Source: an uncultured Alphaproteobacteria bacterium
GTDB taxonomy: Bacteria; Pseudomonadota; Alphaproteobacteria; HIMB59; GCA-002718135
Direction of reading: 5' to 3'
Assembly: GCA_902560725.1 (NCBI GenBank)
Contig: CACEMR010000012.1
Span: 1 to 49,305, forward strand
Length of the DNA: 49,305 nucleotides
Shown piece after piece: positions 35,652-44,361 of this stretch. Position numbers and translations under genes: made by a program. The notes beneath the pieces are model-generated. The model saw only the letters and a list, made by a program, of their open reading frames with translations. It was not told where the DNA came from and made no database searches. The stretch's first letter is position 1. The number at the start of each line of letters is the position of its first letter.

Positions 35652-36528
35652 TATTGACTATTGTCTTATACAGATAATTATAGCCAATTTTTGCATATTC
35701 AAGTGGATTTGCCTTTTTGGGGTCTTGTTCAGCTTCAATTATTAACCATTTCTTATAATTTGACTCAAATAAAACTTTTATTAATGGCTCATAATCTATG
35801 CATCCATCACCTGGAACAGTAAAAACACCATTTAAAAAAGAGTCTCTAAAGCTTAAATCATTTTTTATTGAATTTAACAAAATATCTTTTCTAATATCCT
35901 TACAATGAACATGATTAATTTTTGAAATATAGTTTTTTAAAATTCTCTCATAATTTGCCTCAGCAAACATTAAATGCCCAGTATCATATAAAAGAAAAGT
36001 ATTATCATTAGTTAAATTAACAAACTTATCTACATCCTCTTCTGACTGTATAATTGTACCCATGTGCTCATGATATGACATTGGAATTCCTTCATCCATT
36101 AACATATTAGATAAATCATTAATTTTATTGCAATAATTTTTCCATTCATCTTTTTCAAGTTTTGGTCTAGTAGTTAATGCTTGAGTTTGATCTCCTTGAA
36201 TAGAACCAGAAACATCTGCAAAAATAAATACATCTGCATTAACTAATTTAAGTAAATTTAAATGATCTTGAAGGGCTATCCACTCTTCTTTTGCACTTCT
36301 TCCTCTTAATGAGGCGCCATACCATCCACCTGGCATCTCAAGTTGATATTTTTCTAAAAGAAATTTTGTAATTCCAGGATTTCTTGGAAATTTTCCTCCA
36401 AGTTCAATACCTGTAAAACCTGATACTCTTGCATCATCCAAACATTTTTCAATAGGTGTATCGCCACCTAATTCTGGCATATCATCATTACTCCAAGCAA
36501 TAGGAGCAATTCCAAGTTTTATTTTCAT
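35635..36528 (-). CDS. iolE: IolE-like inosose dehydratase, xylose-isomerase-type TIM barrel
   Basis: A 297-residue protein starting KIKLGIAPIAWSNDDMPELGGD, a near-exact match to the IolE N-terminal pattern, followed by FTGIELGGKFP. Metal/substrate residues lie in SYHEHMGT, LLYDTGH and VHCKDIR. IolE dehydrates 2-keto-myo-inositol in inositol breakdown. Other inositol genes are not in the window, so it may serve a related sugar. A divergent amidotransferase gene starts 43 bases away. Confidence 0.85.
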   Translation of the reverse strand: MKIKLGIAPIAWSNDDMPELGGDTPIEKCLDDARVSGFTGIELGGKFPRNPGITKFLLEKYQLEMPGGWYGASLRGRSAKEEWIALQDHLNLLKLVNADVFIFADVSGSIQGDQTQALTTRPKLEKDEWKNYCNKINDLSNMLMDEGIPMSYHEHMGTIIQSEEDVDKFVNLTNDNTFLLYDTGHLMFAEANYERILKNYISKINHVHCKDIRKDILLNSIKNDLSFRDSFLNGVFTVPGDGCIDYEPLIKVLFESNYKKWLIIEAEQDPKKANPLEYAKIGYNYLYKTIVNNGYSV

Positions 36529-36571
36529 GATGTTTTTAATATTTCATGCTAGACTAAAAATAAAGATAAAT

Positions 36572-37384
36572 ATGAATATTTTAATAGTTGATGGCAATGA
36601 AAAGGAAGCTTCTGATCGATACATTAATATGGGAATGGATACTCAATTTAAAGTATATGAAAAAATATTAAAAAATAACAGTAAAAAAAAAATTAATGTT
36701 ACAATAATACATCCATCAGTCTATGATGAATATCTTCCAATAGGTATGAATTTAGATGATTTTGATGCAGTTGCCTGGACAGGAAGTTTATTAAATATAT
36801 ATGACGAAACTAGATCAATAATAAAGCAAATTGAGTTAGCAAAAGAATTATTCAAAAGAAAAAATAAGATTTTTGGAAGCTGTTGGGGGTTACAAGTTTT
36901 AGTAACTGCAGCCGGAGGTAAGGTTAGAAAAAATCCTAATGGACTTGAAGCAATATTGGCAAAGAATATTAAATTAAATGAAGAGGGAAAAAAACACCCA
37001 ATGTATATAAATAAAAAAAATTCTTTTAATGCTTTTTGCTGGCATTATGATGAAGCTGAAAGTTTACCAAATGATACAAAAGTTTTAGCGTCAAATGAAA
37101 AAAGTAAATTTCAGTCTATTAGTTTTAATATCAATCAATCTCAAATTTGGGCAGTACAGTATCATCCAGAATTCAATCCCCAATGGATGGCTGGATTAAT
37201 GAGTCAAAGAAAAGAAATATTATTAGAAAATAATATTTATAAAAATTCTCTAGATTTTGAAAAAGAAAAAAAGATTTTTGAAAATCTTAGGGGTTCTGTT
37301 GAAGAAGAGTCAAATTACGAAGATGTGCTTGATGTAAAAATGCATTCATTAGAATTATCAAATTGGTTAAATTTTAAAGACTAA
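36572..37384 (+). CDS. Class I glutamine amidotransferase, GMP-synthase-like
   Basis: A 270-residue protein starting at ATG 36572 (MNILIVDGNEKEASD); the frame is open 15 codons further up, but those residues are atypical and overlap the iolE start. The catalytic Cys is in FGSCWGLQVL, and the His-Glu pair is in AVQYHPEF. Such proteins hydrolyse glutamine or gamma-glutamyl compounds; the partner is unknown. Its last 4 bases overlap the convergent glpK. Confidence 0.82.
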   Translation: MNILIVDGNEKEASDRYINMGMDTQFKVYEKILKNNSKKKINVTIIHPSVYDEYLPIGMNLDDFDAVAWTGSLLNIYDETRSIIKQIELAKELFKRKNKIFGSCWGLQVLVTAAGGKVRKNPNGLEAILAKNIKLNEEGKKHPMYINKKNSFNAFCWHYDEAESLPNDTKVLASNEKSKFQSISFNINQSQIWAVQYHPEFNPQWMAGLMSQRKEILLENNIYKNSLDFEKEKKIFENLRGSVEEESNYEDVLDVKMHSLELSNWLNFKD

Positions 37385-38862
37385 TAAAAATTATTAACTG
37401 TATTAATTATTGATTTCCAAATTTTTATATTTGTTTTAGCTATATTCTTATTAATATTTGCATTTGATATTGTATCTTTTTTCCATAGGTTGCTTATTTC
37501 TTTAGTATTTTTTATTACACCTGATTGTAATGCTGCAAGATATGCAGCTCCTAATGAAGTTGTTTCTATATTTTTAGGTCTAATAATTTTTATTTGAGTT
37601 ATATCTGAGAGACTTTGAAGAAAATTATTATTTTTTACCATACCTCCATCAACTCTAATTTCATTAATTTTTGTTTTTGAATCTTTTTCCATACATTCTA
37701 TAAGTTCATAAGTTTGATAAGATAAACTATCAAGAGTAGCTTTAATAATATCTTCCTTAGATGTATTCCTAGTTATTCCAAAAAATGTACCTCTAGCATT
37801 CGGGTTCCAATACGGTGCACCTAATCCAGTTAGCGCAGGCACAAAGTATAAATTTTCATTTTTGTTTGCTTTTTTGTAAAGTTTATCAGTTTCATTTGAA
37901 TTTTTAAAAAAATGTAAATTATCCCGAAGCCACTGAATTGCAGATCCAGCAACAAATATACTACCTTCATAACAAAACATTTTTTTTCCATTTATTTTAT
38001 ATGCAACGGTAGTAAGCAATCTATTTTTTGATAACTTAAACTTATCTCCAATATTCATTAAAAGAAAACAACCAGTGCCATATGTACTTTTTGATTGCCC
38101 TTTATCAAAACAAGCTTGACCAATCGTTGCGGCTTGTTGATCACCTGCCATTCCACCTATAGAGATTTGCTCTCCAAACAATTTAGTTGATCCAAAATTA
38201 AATGAATTTTCAACAACTTGAGGTAAAATTTTTTTTGAAATTCTAAAAATTTTTAACATTTCATTCGACCATTCTTCTTTTTTTGAGTCAAAAATCATTG
38301 TTCTTGATGCATTAGATATATCAGTTAAGTGAGATTTACCCTCAGTTAAATTCCACAAAAGCCATGTATCTATTGTTCCAAATAAAAGATTGTTTTGTTT
38401 CAAGTTTATGTTTGCTTCTTTAACATTATCAAATATCCATTTAATTTTAGAAGCTGAAAAATAAGGATCAAGTTCCAGTCCTGTAATTTTTTGTATTTTT
38501 TTGCCTAATCCTCTTTTTTTTAAATTAGAACAATATTCGCTTGTCCTTCTATCTTGCCAAACAATAGCTCTACAAATTGGTTTACCAGTTTCTTTGTTCC
38601 ATAAGACAGTAGTCTCTCTTTGATTAGCTATTCCGATAGATATGATATTTTTAGCTATTAATTTATTTTTTTTTAATGCTTTAGTAATAAGATATTTTAC
38701 ATCAGTCCATATCTCATTTGCATCATGTTCTACCCATCCTTCATTAGGAAAAAATTGCTTAAATTCTTTTTGTACAATATCAAAAATTTCAAAATTTTTT
38801 TTATAAATAACAACTCTTGAGCTGGTTGTTCCTTGATCAATAATTAAAAAGTACCTTTTCAT
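37381..38862 (-). CDS. glpK: Glycerol kinase
   Basis: Phosphorylates glycerol to glycerol 3-phosphate. The 493-residue FGGY-family protein has DQGTTSSRVVIYKK at the N-terminus, the AIVWQDRRTSEYC substrate segment, GGMAGDQQAA, STYGTGCFLL, and the catalytic Asp in EIRVDGGMVKNN, ending with TTSLGAAYLAAL. No glycerol facilitator or glycerol-3-phosphate dehydrogenase lies nearby. It is 2 bases from the parE stop and probably co-transcribed. Confidence 0.94.
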   Translation of the reverse strand: MKRYFLIIDQGTTSSRVVIYKKNFEIFDIVQKEFKQFFPNEGWVEHDANEIWTDVKYLITKALKKNKLIAKNIISIGIANQRETTVLWNKETGKPICRAIVWQDRRTSEYCSNLKKRGLGKKIQKITGLELDPYFSASKIKWIFDNVKEANINLKQNNLLFGTIDTWLLWNLTEGKSHLTDISNASRTMIFDSKKEEWSNEMLKIFRISKKILPQVVENSFNFGSTKLFGEQISIGGMAGDQQAATIGQACFDKGQSKSTYGTGCFLLMNIGDKFKLSKNRLLTTVAYKINGKKMFCYEGSIFVAGSAIQWLRDNLHFFKNSNETDKLYKKANKNENLYFVPALTGLGAPYWNPNARGTFFGITRNTSKEDIIKATLDSLSYQTYELIECMEKDSKTKINEIRVDGGMVKNNNFLQSLSDITQIKIIRPKNIETTSLGAAYLAALQSGVIKNTKEISNLWKKDTISNANINKNIAKTNIKIWKSIINTVNNFY

Positions 38863-38864
38863 TT

Positions 38865-40799
38865 TTATATATCTAAATTTTTTATGAAATTTGCATTATT
38901 TTGAATAAATTTAAAACGCAAATCTGCTTGTTTTCCCATTAAAGTTTCAAATAGTTTTTCAGTAATTTTAATATCTTTTTTTGCTTTTTCTGAATTAATT
39001 AAAATAAGATTTCTTTTAGTTTGATCCATTGTCGTCTCTTTTAATTGATCAGCTGGCATTTCCCCCAATCCTTTAAACCTGGTTATATTAAAATTATCTG
39101 ATTTAAATTCCTTTTTAATAATCGTATCCTTTTCTTTTTCATCAAATGCGTAAAAAGATTTTTTTTTATTATAAATTTTAAATAGTGGGGGCATGGCTAA
39201 AAATAATCTTTTGTCATCAATTAAACTTTTCATATATTTATAAAAAAAGGTAATTAGTAAAGTAGCTATATGTGAGCCATCAACATCAGCATCAGTCATT
39301 AAAATTATTTTTTCATATCGAAGTTTATTAATATCAAAATTTTTTCCAATTCCACATCCAAGAGATTGAATTAAATTTTGAATCTCATTGTTATCTGCAA
39401 TCTTAGATAATCCAACATTGTAAACATTCAAAATTTTCCCCCTTAAAGGTAAAATTGCTTGTAATTCTCTATTTCTAGCTTGTTTGGCCGATCCTCCAGC
39501 ACTATCACCTTCCACAATAAAAATTTCTGTATTTTCTCTAGATCTACTTGAACAATCTACTAACTTTCCAGGTAGTCTATTTCTTTCTTTGAAGCTTTTT
39601 CTATCTAGATCTTGTATTTTCGAAAGGTCACTTCTTTGCAATGCTCTTTCAACCAAATTTTCTAATAAAATTTTAGAATTTTTTTTATTAGAATTTAGCC
39701 ACAATAAAAATTCTTGTTGCAATTTATTTTCAATTTCTTTTTGAAGAGAAGGCATAATAATTCTTTTCTTAGTTTGACCCTCAAAACTTGGCTCATTTAT
39801 AAAAATCGAAATTATGATATCTGAAAAATCAATTAAGTCATTTTGATTGATATTATTAATTTTAGAAATTTGGTTTTTTTGACCGTAGAGTTTTATGGCT
39901 TTTATCAATCCATTTTTTAGACCAATTTCATGAGATCCACCATCTGGAGTTTCAATAGTATTGCAGAATGATTTTAAACTAGATGACTCGCTTTTATTAA
40001 AAGTAATATAAACTTCAAAATTTTCATTTTGGTTAAGCTTGTTTTTTAGAAAAAAATCTTTTTCAAATAATCTATTTTTATTTGAATATTCTAATTTAAA
40101 ATAATCTTCTATTCCATTTTTAAAATAGAAATCTTTTTTATTTGGAGTCTTATCATTAATTAATTCTTTATCAATTTTGAATTCAATAGTTGTTCCACCC
40201 ACTAAAACAGATTTCATATTTATAAAACTATAAAGTTTTTTGGGATCATAAGTTGTTACATCGAAAATAGTTTCATCCGGTAAAAAAGAAATTTCGGTTC
40301 CTCTCATTTTTTTACTACATTTTTCGATTTTAACTTTAGATTTTACCTTTCCTTTGGAGTATTCTTGTCTATAAACTTTTCCATCTTTGTATATATCAAC
40401 TTTTAAAATTGAACTTAAAGCATTTACTACGGAGATACCCACTCCATGTAAACCTCCTGATGTCTTGTAAGCATTCCTGTTAAATTTACCACCTGCGTGA
40501 AGTGTAGTTAATACTACCTCAAAAGCTCTCTTGTTTTTATATTTTGGATGGAAATCAATTGGAATACCTCTACCATCGTCTTTTATAGTAATAGACCCAT
40601 TTCTTTTATAATGAAAAGATATCTTGGACGCATGACCGGCCAAAACTTCATCAATACTATTATCTAATATTTCATTAACTAAATGATGTAACCCATCTTG
40701 ATTGGTACTCCCAATATACATTCCTGGTCTTTTGCGAACAGGTTCTAGGCCTTCAAGTACTTCAATATCCTTTGCTTTATAACTGGATTTTTTTACCAC
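38865..40799 (-). CDS. parE: DNA topoisomerase IV subunit B
   Basis: The ATPase subunit that, with ParC, decatenates chromosomes. The 644-residue protein has the GHKL ATPase domain (EILDNSIDE, DDGRGIP, TSGGLHGVGISVVNALS) and the TOPRIM domain (VEGDSAGGSAKQ, ADVDGSHI). ParE was chosen over GyrB because of the KYKNKRAFEVVLTTLHAGGKF stretch and QDGLHHLVNEILDN, as in alphaproteobacterial ParE. parC is not in the window. Confidence 0.88.
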   Translation of the reverse strand: MVKKSSYKAKDIEVLEGLEPVRKRPGMYIGSTNQDGLHHLVNEILDNSIDEVLAGHASKISFHYKRNGSITIKDDGRGIPIDFHPKYKNKRAFEVVLTTLHAGGKFNRNAYKTSGGLHGVGISVVNALSSILKVDIYKDGKVYRQEYSKGKVKSKVKIEKCSKKMRGTEISFLPDETIFDVTTYDPKKLYSFINMKSVLVGGTTIEFKIDKELINDKTPNKKDFYFKNGIEDYFKLEYSNKNRLFEKDFFLKNKLNQNENFEVYITFNKSESSSLKSFCNTIETPDGGSHEIGLKNGLIKAIKLYGQKNQISKINNINQNDLIDFSDIIISIFINEPSFEGQTKKRIIMPSLQKEIENKLQQEFLLWLNSNKKNSKILLENLVERALQRSDLSKIQDLDRKSFKERNRLPGKLVDCSSRSRENTEIFIVEGDSAGGSAKQARNRELQAILPLRGKILNVYNVGLSKIADNNEIQNLIQSLGCGIGKNFDINKLRYEKIILMTDADVDGSHIATLLITFFYKYMKSLIDDKRLFLAMPPLFKIYNKKKSFYAFDEKEKDTIIKKEFKSDNFNITRFKGLGEMPADQLKETTMDQTKRNLILINSEKAKKDIKITEKLFETLMGKQADLRFKFIQNNANFIKNLDI

Positions 40800-40838
40800 A
40801 AATATTTCTTATCAAAAGTGATGAAGTAAAAATATAAA

Positions 40839-40860
40839 AAAACCGCCATAAGGCGGTTTT
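40839..40860 (-). terminator. Intrinsic terminator after glnA
   Basis: The stem AAAACCGCC/GGCGGTTTT has a 4-base loop; on the minus strand it is followed by a T-run and T/A-rich DNA. It lies 17 bases after the glnA stop and separates glnA from parE. Confidence 0.9.
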
Positions 40861-40876
40861 ATTTATTTATTTAATT

Positions 40877-42307
40877 TTATACGTCGTAATATAGTTTAAA
40901 CTCATGAGGGTGAGGTCTAATATTAATTGGGTCAACCTCACTATCTTTTTTGTAGCTTATGTAAGTATCAATAACATCTTTTGTGAATACATCACCTTCT
41001 AATAAAAATGCATGATCTTTTTCAAGAGCTTCAAGAGATTCAGCTAAAGATCCCGGAGTGGATTGAATTTTTGACAAAACTTCATCACTTGCAGCGTACA
41101 AATTAATATCTGTAGGATCGCCAGGATTAATTTTATTTTTAATTCCATCCAATCCAGCCATTAACATGGCAGAAAATGCAAGATATGGATTTGCACTTGG
41201 GTCAGGACATCTGAATTCCATTCTCTTCGATTTAGGACTTTGTGAATAAGCAGGTATTCTTACAGAAGCTGTTCTATTTCTTTGAGAGTAAACAATATTT
41301 ACAGGAGCTTCAAATCCTGGAACTAATCTTTTATAAGAATTTGTAGTGGGAGCACAAAATGCTAATAAAGCTGGTGCATGTTTAAGGATACCACCTATGT
41401 AGTTAAGTGCTAAATCACTTAGATTAGCATAGTTGCCTTCCTTATACATTAGAGTGTCACCATCCTTCCAAACACTTTGATGGACGTGCATTCCAGAACC
41501 ATTATCTTCAAAAAGTGGTTTAGGCATAAATGTTGCAGTCATACCATGCTGTTTTGCAACATTTTTTACTACATATTTATATTTCATCATATTATCAGCC
41601 ATTTTTAATAATGGTGAGAATTCTAAATCAATTTCACATTGACCACCTGTAGCAACTTCATGATGATGAGCTTCAACACTTAAACCTATGTCTTGCATAG
41701 TCATAACCATTTCAGTTCTTACATCTTGTAGAGTATCTACGGGTGGAAGAGGAAAATAACCTTCCTTGTGTCTTGGTTTGTGCCCTAAATTTGGATTTTC
41801 ATCAGACCCACTATTCCAAGTTCCTTCAGTAGAGTCAACTTCATGGAATGCAAAGTTTGATCCAGAATCAAATTGAACATTATTAAATACAAAAAATTCT
41901 GCTTCAGGACCAAAGAAAGCTGTGTCGCCAATTCCAGATGATTTTAGATAAGCTTCTGCCTTCTTAGCTATATTTCTTGGATCTCTGGTATAATCTACAA
42001 GGGTAACAGGATCTTTGATGTTGCAGTGTAATGCTAGAGTTTTTTCAGAAAAAAAAGGATCAATGTATGCAGTAGCAGGATCGGGTAGCACGATCATGTC
42101 ACTATCTTGTATTTCTTGGAATCCTCTAACAGATGATCCATCAAAACCAATGCCTTCTGAAAATATATCTTCTTCTAAAAATTTAATTGGTATTGTAAAA
42201 TGTTGTGTTGTTCCTGGTATGTCAGTGAACCTCATATCTACCATTTTAATGTCCATATCTTTAATTTCAGACATTAAGTCTTTTGGTGTAGAGCTCTTTA
42301 ATTTCAT
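40877..42307 (-). CDS. glnA: Glutamine synthetase type I
   Basis: Makes glutamine from glutamate, ammonia and ATP. The 476-residue protein is a normal GSI-beta-size enzyme: [21 protein letters not shown] (metal Glu), the [17 protein letters not shown] segment, [22 protein letters not shown] and RIPAYS. Y404 in the NLY motif matches the adenylylation tyrosine, so GlnE control is possible. AGGAG precedes the ATG. Transcription passes through two tandem glutamine riboswitches 80-200 bases upstream, an added glutamine feedback. Confidence 0.97.
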   Translation of the reverse strand: MKLKSSTPKDLMSEIKDMDIKMVDMRFTDIPGTTQHFTIPIKFLEEDIFSEGIGFDGSSVRGFQEIQDSDMIVLPDPATAYIDPFFSEKTLALHCNIKDPVTLVDYTRDPRNIAKKAEAYLKSSGIGDTAFFGPEAEFFVFNNVQFDSGSNFAFHEVDSTEGTWNSGSDENPNLGHKPRHKEGYFPLPPVDTLQDVRTEMVMTMQDIGLSVEAHHHEVATGGQCEIDLEFSPLLKMADNMMKYKYVVKNVAKQHGMTATFMPKPLFEDNGSGMHVHQSVWKDGDTLMYKEGNYANLSDLALNYIGGILKHAPALLAFCAPTTNSYKRLVPGFEAPVNIVYSQRNRTASVRIPAYSQSPKSKRMEFRCPDPSANPYLAFSAMLMAGLDGIKNKINPGDPTDINLYAASDEVLSKIQSTPGSLAESLEALEKDHAFLLEGDVFTKDVIDTYISYKKDSEVDPINIRPHPHEFKLYYDV

Positions 42308-42388
42308 ATCTATCTCCTATTCAACAAAGGGGCATCCTACCAAGTTACCCGGTTAAATCATGCTCTAGTTATGAAATCTATTGGATCT

Positions 42389-42442
42389 GCGTTCCTTCAG
42401 CCTTAGCCTACTTCCGATCTAATAATAATTAGATTGAACGAT
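42389..42442 (-). promoter_or_regulatory. Glutamine riboswitch (glnA RNA motif), glnA-proximal copy
   Basis: Reading the minus strand: P1 5' arm CGTTC, a P2 hairpin ATCTAAT/ATTAGAT with a TATT loop, the conserved core CGGAAGTAGG, a short P3 (GGC, loop TAAG, GCT) and GAAGGAACGC with the P1 3' arm GAACG. Core and three-way junction match the glnA RNA motif, which binds L-glutamine. It ends about 80 bases before the glnA ATG. Confidence 0.9.
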
Positions 42443-42457
42443 TTATAACTTTTGCAT

Positions 42458-42509
42458 GCGTTCCTTCAGTACTATGTACCTACTTCCGACTCACAATGAG
42501 TTGAACGAT
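42458..42509 (-). promoter_or_regulatory. Glutamine riboswitch (glnA RNA motif), distal copy
   Basis: The second aptamer has the same order: CGTTC, P2 ACTCA/TGAGT with a 3-base loop, core CGGAAGTAGG, P3 GGTAC/GTACT around ATA, then GAAGGAACGC. P2 and P3 differ in sequence from the other copy yet keep pairing, which is good evidence for selection on structure. Only 15 bases separate the two copies. Confidence 0.9.
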
Positions 42510-42550
42510 TATGGCCTAAATACTAACTTTATTTGAAAAGTAAAGAAAAA

Positions 42551-42892
42551 TTAGACAGCCTCACTGTCTTTTTCTCCAGTTCTTATTCTAATAACTTGCT
42601 CAATATTAGAAACAAAGATTTTTCCATCTCCAATTTTCCCTGAATATGAAGATTTTTTAATTGCTTCTATTACATTTTCAACTTGATTATCCTCTACAAT
42701 GACCTCTAGCTTCATTTTTGCTAAAAATTCATCATCATAGCTATCATTTGTATCGATACCGCCAGTCGAACCTCTCTGTCTCCCAAAACCTTTAACGTCA
42801 ATAACAGTCATTCCTGAAATTCCTAATTCATGAAGTGAGTCTTTAACATTCGATAATTTAAATGGTTTTATAATCGCCTCTATTTTTTTCAT
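42551..42892 (-). CDS. glnB: Nitrogen regulatory protein P-II (divergent T-loop)
   Basis: A 113-residue trimeric signalling protein that reports 2-oxoglutarate and ATP/ADP and adjusts glutamine synthetase control. KKIEAIIKPFKL, VIDVKGFGRQRG and GDGKIFVSNIEQVIRIRTGE match P-II. The T-loop (about 37-57) reads STGGIDTNDSYDDEFLAK in place of HTELYRGAEYxVDFLPK: one residue longer, acidic, and lacking the ELYRGAE sequence, though Y52 aligns with the uridylylated tyrosine. It overlaps the aminotransferase by 4 bases and lies upstream of the glnA riboswitches. glnB versus glnK cannot be decided. Confidence 0.85.
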   Translation of the reverse strand: MKKIEAIIKPFKLSNVKDSLHELGISGMTVIDVKGFGRQRGSTGGIDTNDSYDDEFLAKMKLEVIVEDNQVENVIEAIKKSSYSGKIGDGKIFVSNIEQVIRIRTGEKDSEAV

Positions 42893-44046
42893 ATTGTAGA
42901 TATCCTTTTAATAGCTTCTTCAATTTTTTCTAGAGAATTTGCAAAACTTATTCTTACATATTTTTCAGCATTGTTTCCAAAGCTTGTACCAGGAACCAAA
43001 GCAACTCCTTTTTTTTCAAGCGCTATATCTGAAAACTCCTTGCCACTTAACCCTGTTTTAGAGATATTAGGAAAAGCATAAAATGCACCACCAGGATTGA
43101 AACAAGATATTTTATCAAGTTTATTTATTTCTTTGTAAATAAATTCTTTTCGTTTTTGAAATTCATTTACTATTTTAGTTAATTCTTCTTGTGGACCTTT
43201 TATTGCTTCAATTCCTGCATATTGAGAAATTGATGATGGACATGAATGATTATTCACACATAATTTATTTGCATACTCAATATAACTACTTGGCCATACA
43301 CTCCAACCAAGCCTCCAGCCTGTCATGCAGTATGTTTTACTCCAACCATCTAAAACTATAAGTCTATTGTGCAAATTTTTATACTTAAGTAATGTTGGCA
43401 TAGTATTATTATCAAATATAATTTTGCTATAAATTTCATCACTTAAAATATGAAGATTTGGATACTCTTCCAGTATATTAATTAATTTATCTATTTTGTT
43501 TTGATCCATAAATGAGCCAGTTGGATTGTTTGGATTATTAATAATTATTAAACTTGTTTTTGAGGTAATTAAATTTTTTAATTTATCAAAATTTATTTCA
43601 AAATTATCCTCTTCATCCAAAAATAATGGTACTGGATTAGCGCCACTAAATTTTATCATTGATCTATAAATTGGAAAACCTGGATCTGGGTAAATAATTT
43701 CTTTATCTGGTCCTCCAAATATTAAAGCAGAAATAAAAATAACAGGTTTACCACCTGGAGTAATTAAAATGTTTTCAGAATTAATTAATACATCATAATC
43801 CTTTAAAATTTTTTCTGCTACAGCATCTCTTAATTCAGGCAATCCATTAGATGGAGTATACCCATGTTTACCCTCTTTGATTGCTTTTATAGCTGCTTCT
43901 TGAATATTTTGTGGGGTAGGAAAATCTGGCTGGCCAATACCTAAATTGATTATATCCATACCTTTAGAAGACAAATTATTAGCTTTTGCAAGAATAGCAA
44001 ATGCTGTTTCAGTCTCTAGTTCAAATATTCTTTTTGAAACTTCCAT
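42889..44046 (-). CDS. Class I/II aminotransferase, aspartate-aminotransferase-like
   Basis: A 385-residue PLP enzyme of fold type I. The lysine binding PLP is in DGWSKTYCMTGWRLGW, near residue 234. Other family motifs are INLGIGQPDFPTP, YTPSNGLPELRDAV, the NNPNNPTGS asparagine, SDEIYSKI (Asp/Tyr for PLP) and YVRISFANS (substrate Arg). The substrate is probably aspartate or an aromatic/branched amino acid. Its 4-base overlap with P-II joins the two in one unit. Confidence 0.87.
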   Translation of the reverse strand: MEVSKRIFELETETAFAILAKANNLSSKGMDIINLGIGQPDFPTPQNIQEAAIKAIKEGKHGYTPSNGLPELRDAVAEKILKDYDVLINSENILITPGGKPVIFISALIFGGPDKEIIYPDPGFPIYRSMIKFSGANPVPLFLDEEDNFEINFDKLKNLITSKTSLIIINNPNNPTGSFMDQNKIDKLINILEEYPNLHILSDEIYSKIIFDNNTMPTLLKYKNLHNRLIVLDGWSKTYCMTGWRLGWSVWPSSYIEYANKLCVNNHSCPSSISQYAGIEAIKGPQEELTKIVNEFQKRKEFIYKEINKLDKISCFNPGGAFYAFPNISKTGLSGKEFSDIALEKKGVALVPGTSFGNNAEKYVRISFANSLEKIEEAIKRISTI

Positions 44047-44099
44047 TTATTTGGTATAGCGAAATTAAATAAAAATTTAAACTTTTTATTATCATTTAT

Positions 44100-44177
44100 G
44101 GCGAACGTAGCTCAGTTGGTTAGAGCGCGGCCTTGTGGTGGCCGATGTCGTGGGTTCGAATCCCATCGTTCGCCCCA
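44100..44177 (+). tRNA. tRNA-His (GTG)
   Basis: The acceptor GCGAACG pairs with CGTTCGC, with the extra G(-1) at 44100 opposite C73 that is typical of tRNA-His, and encoded CCA. The anticodon stem encloses TTGTGGT (GTG). Confidence 0.96.
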
Positions 44178-44254
44178 TTTTTTATATTTTATATTTTATA
44201 TTTATATTCCCTATTGTTTTTTAGATGAAACTACATAAAAGCAAAAATGAAATT

Positions 44255-44339
44255 GGGCCGGTGGTGGAATTGGTAGACACGCTAGATTTAGGTTCTAGTG
44301 CCGTGAGGTGTGAAGGTTCAAGTCCTTTCCGGCCTACCA
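44255..44339 (+). tRNA. tRNA-Leu (TAG)
   Basis: An 85-base class II tRNA with a long variable arm. The acceptor GGGCCGG pairs with CCGGCCT (one G-U), discriminator A and encoded CCA. The anticodon stem CTAGA/TCTAG surrounds TTTAGGT (TAG). It precedes tig. Confidence 0.96.
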
Positions 44340-44361
44340 ATTAAACATTGGAGTTTGTATT

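Noticed and set aside
44178-44254. Repeated TATATTTTA-like units between tRNA-His and tRNA-Leu
   Set aside because: They are a simple low-complexity AT run, with no regular spacer or structure to support a CRISPR or a functional repeat.
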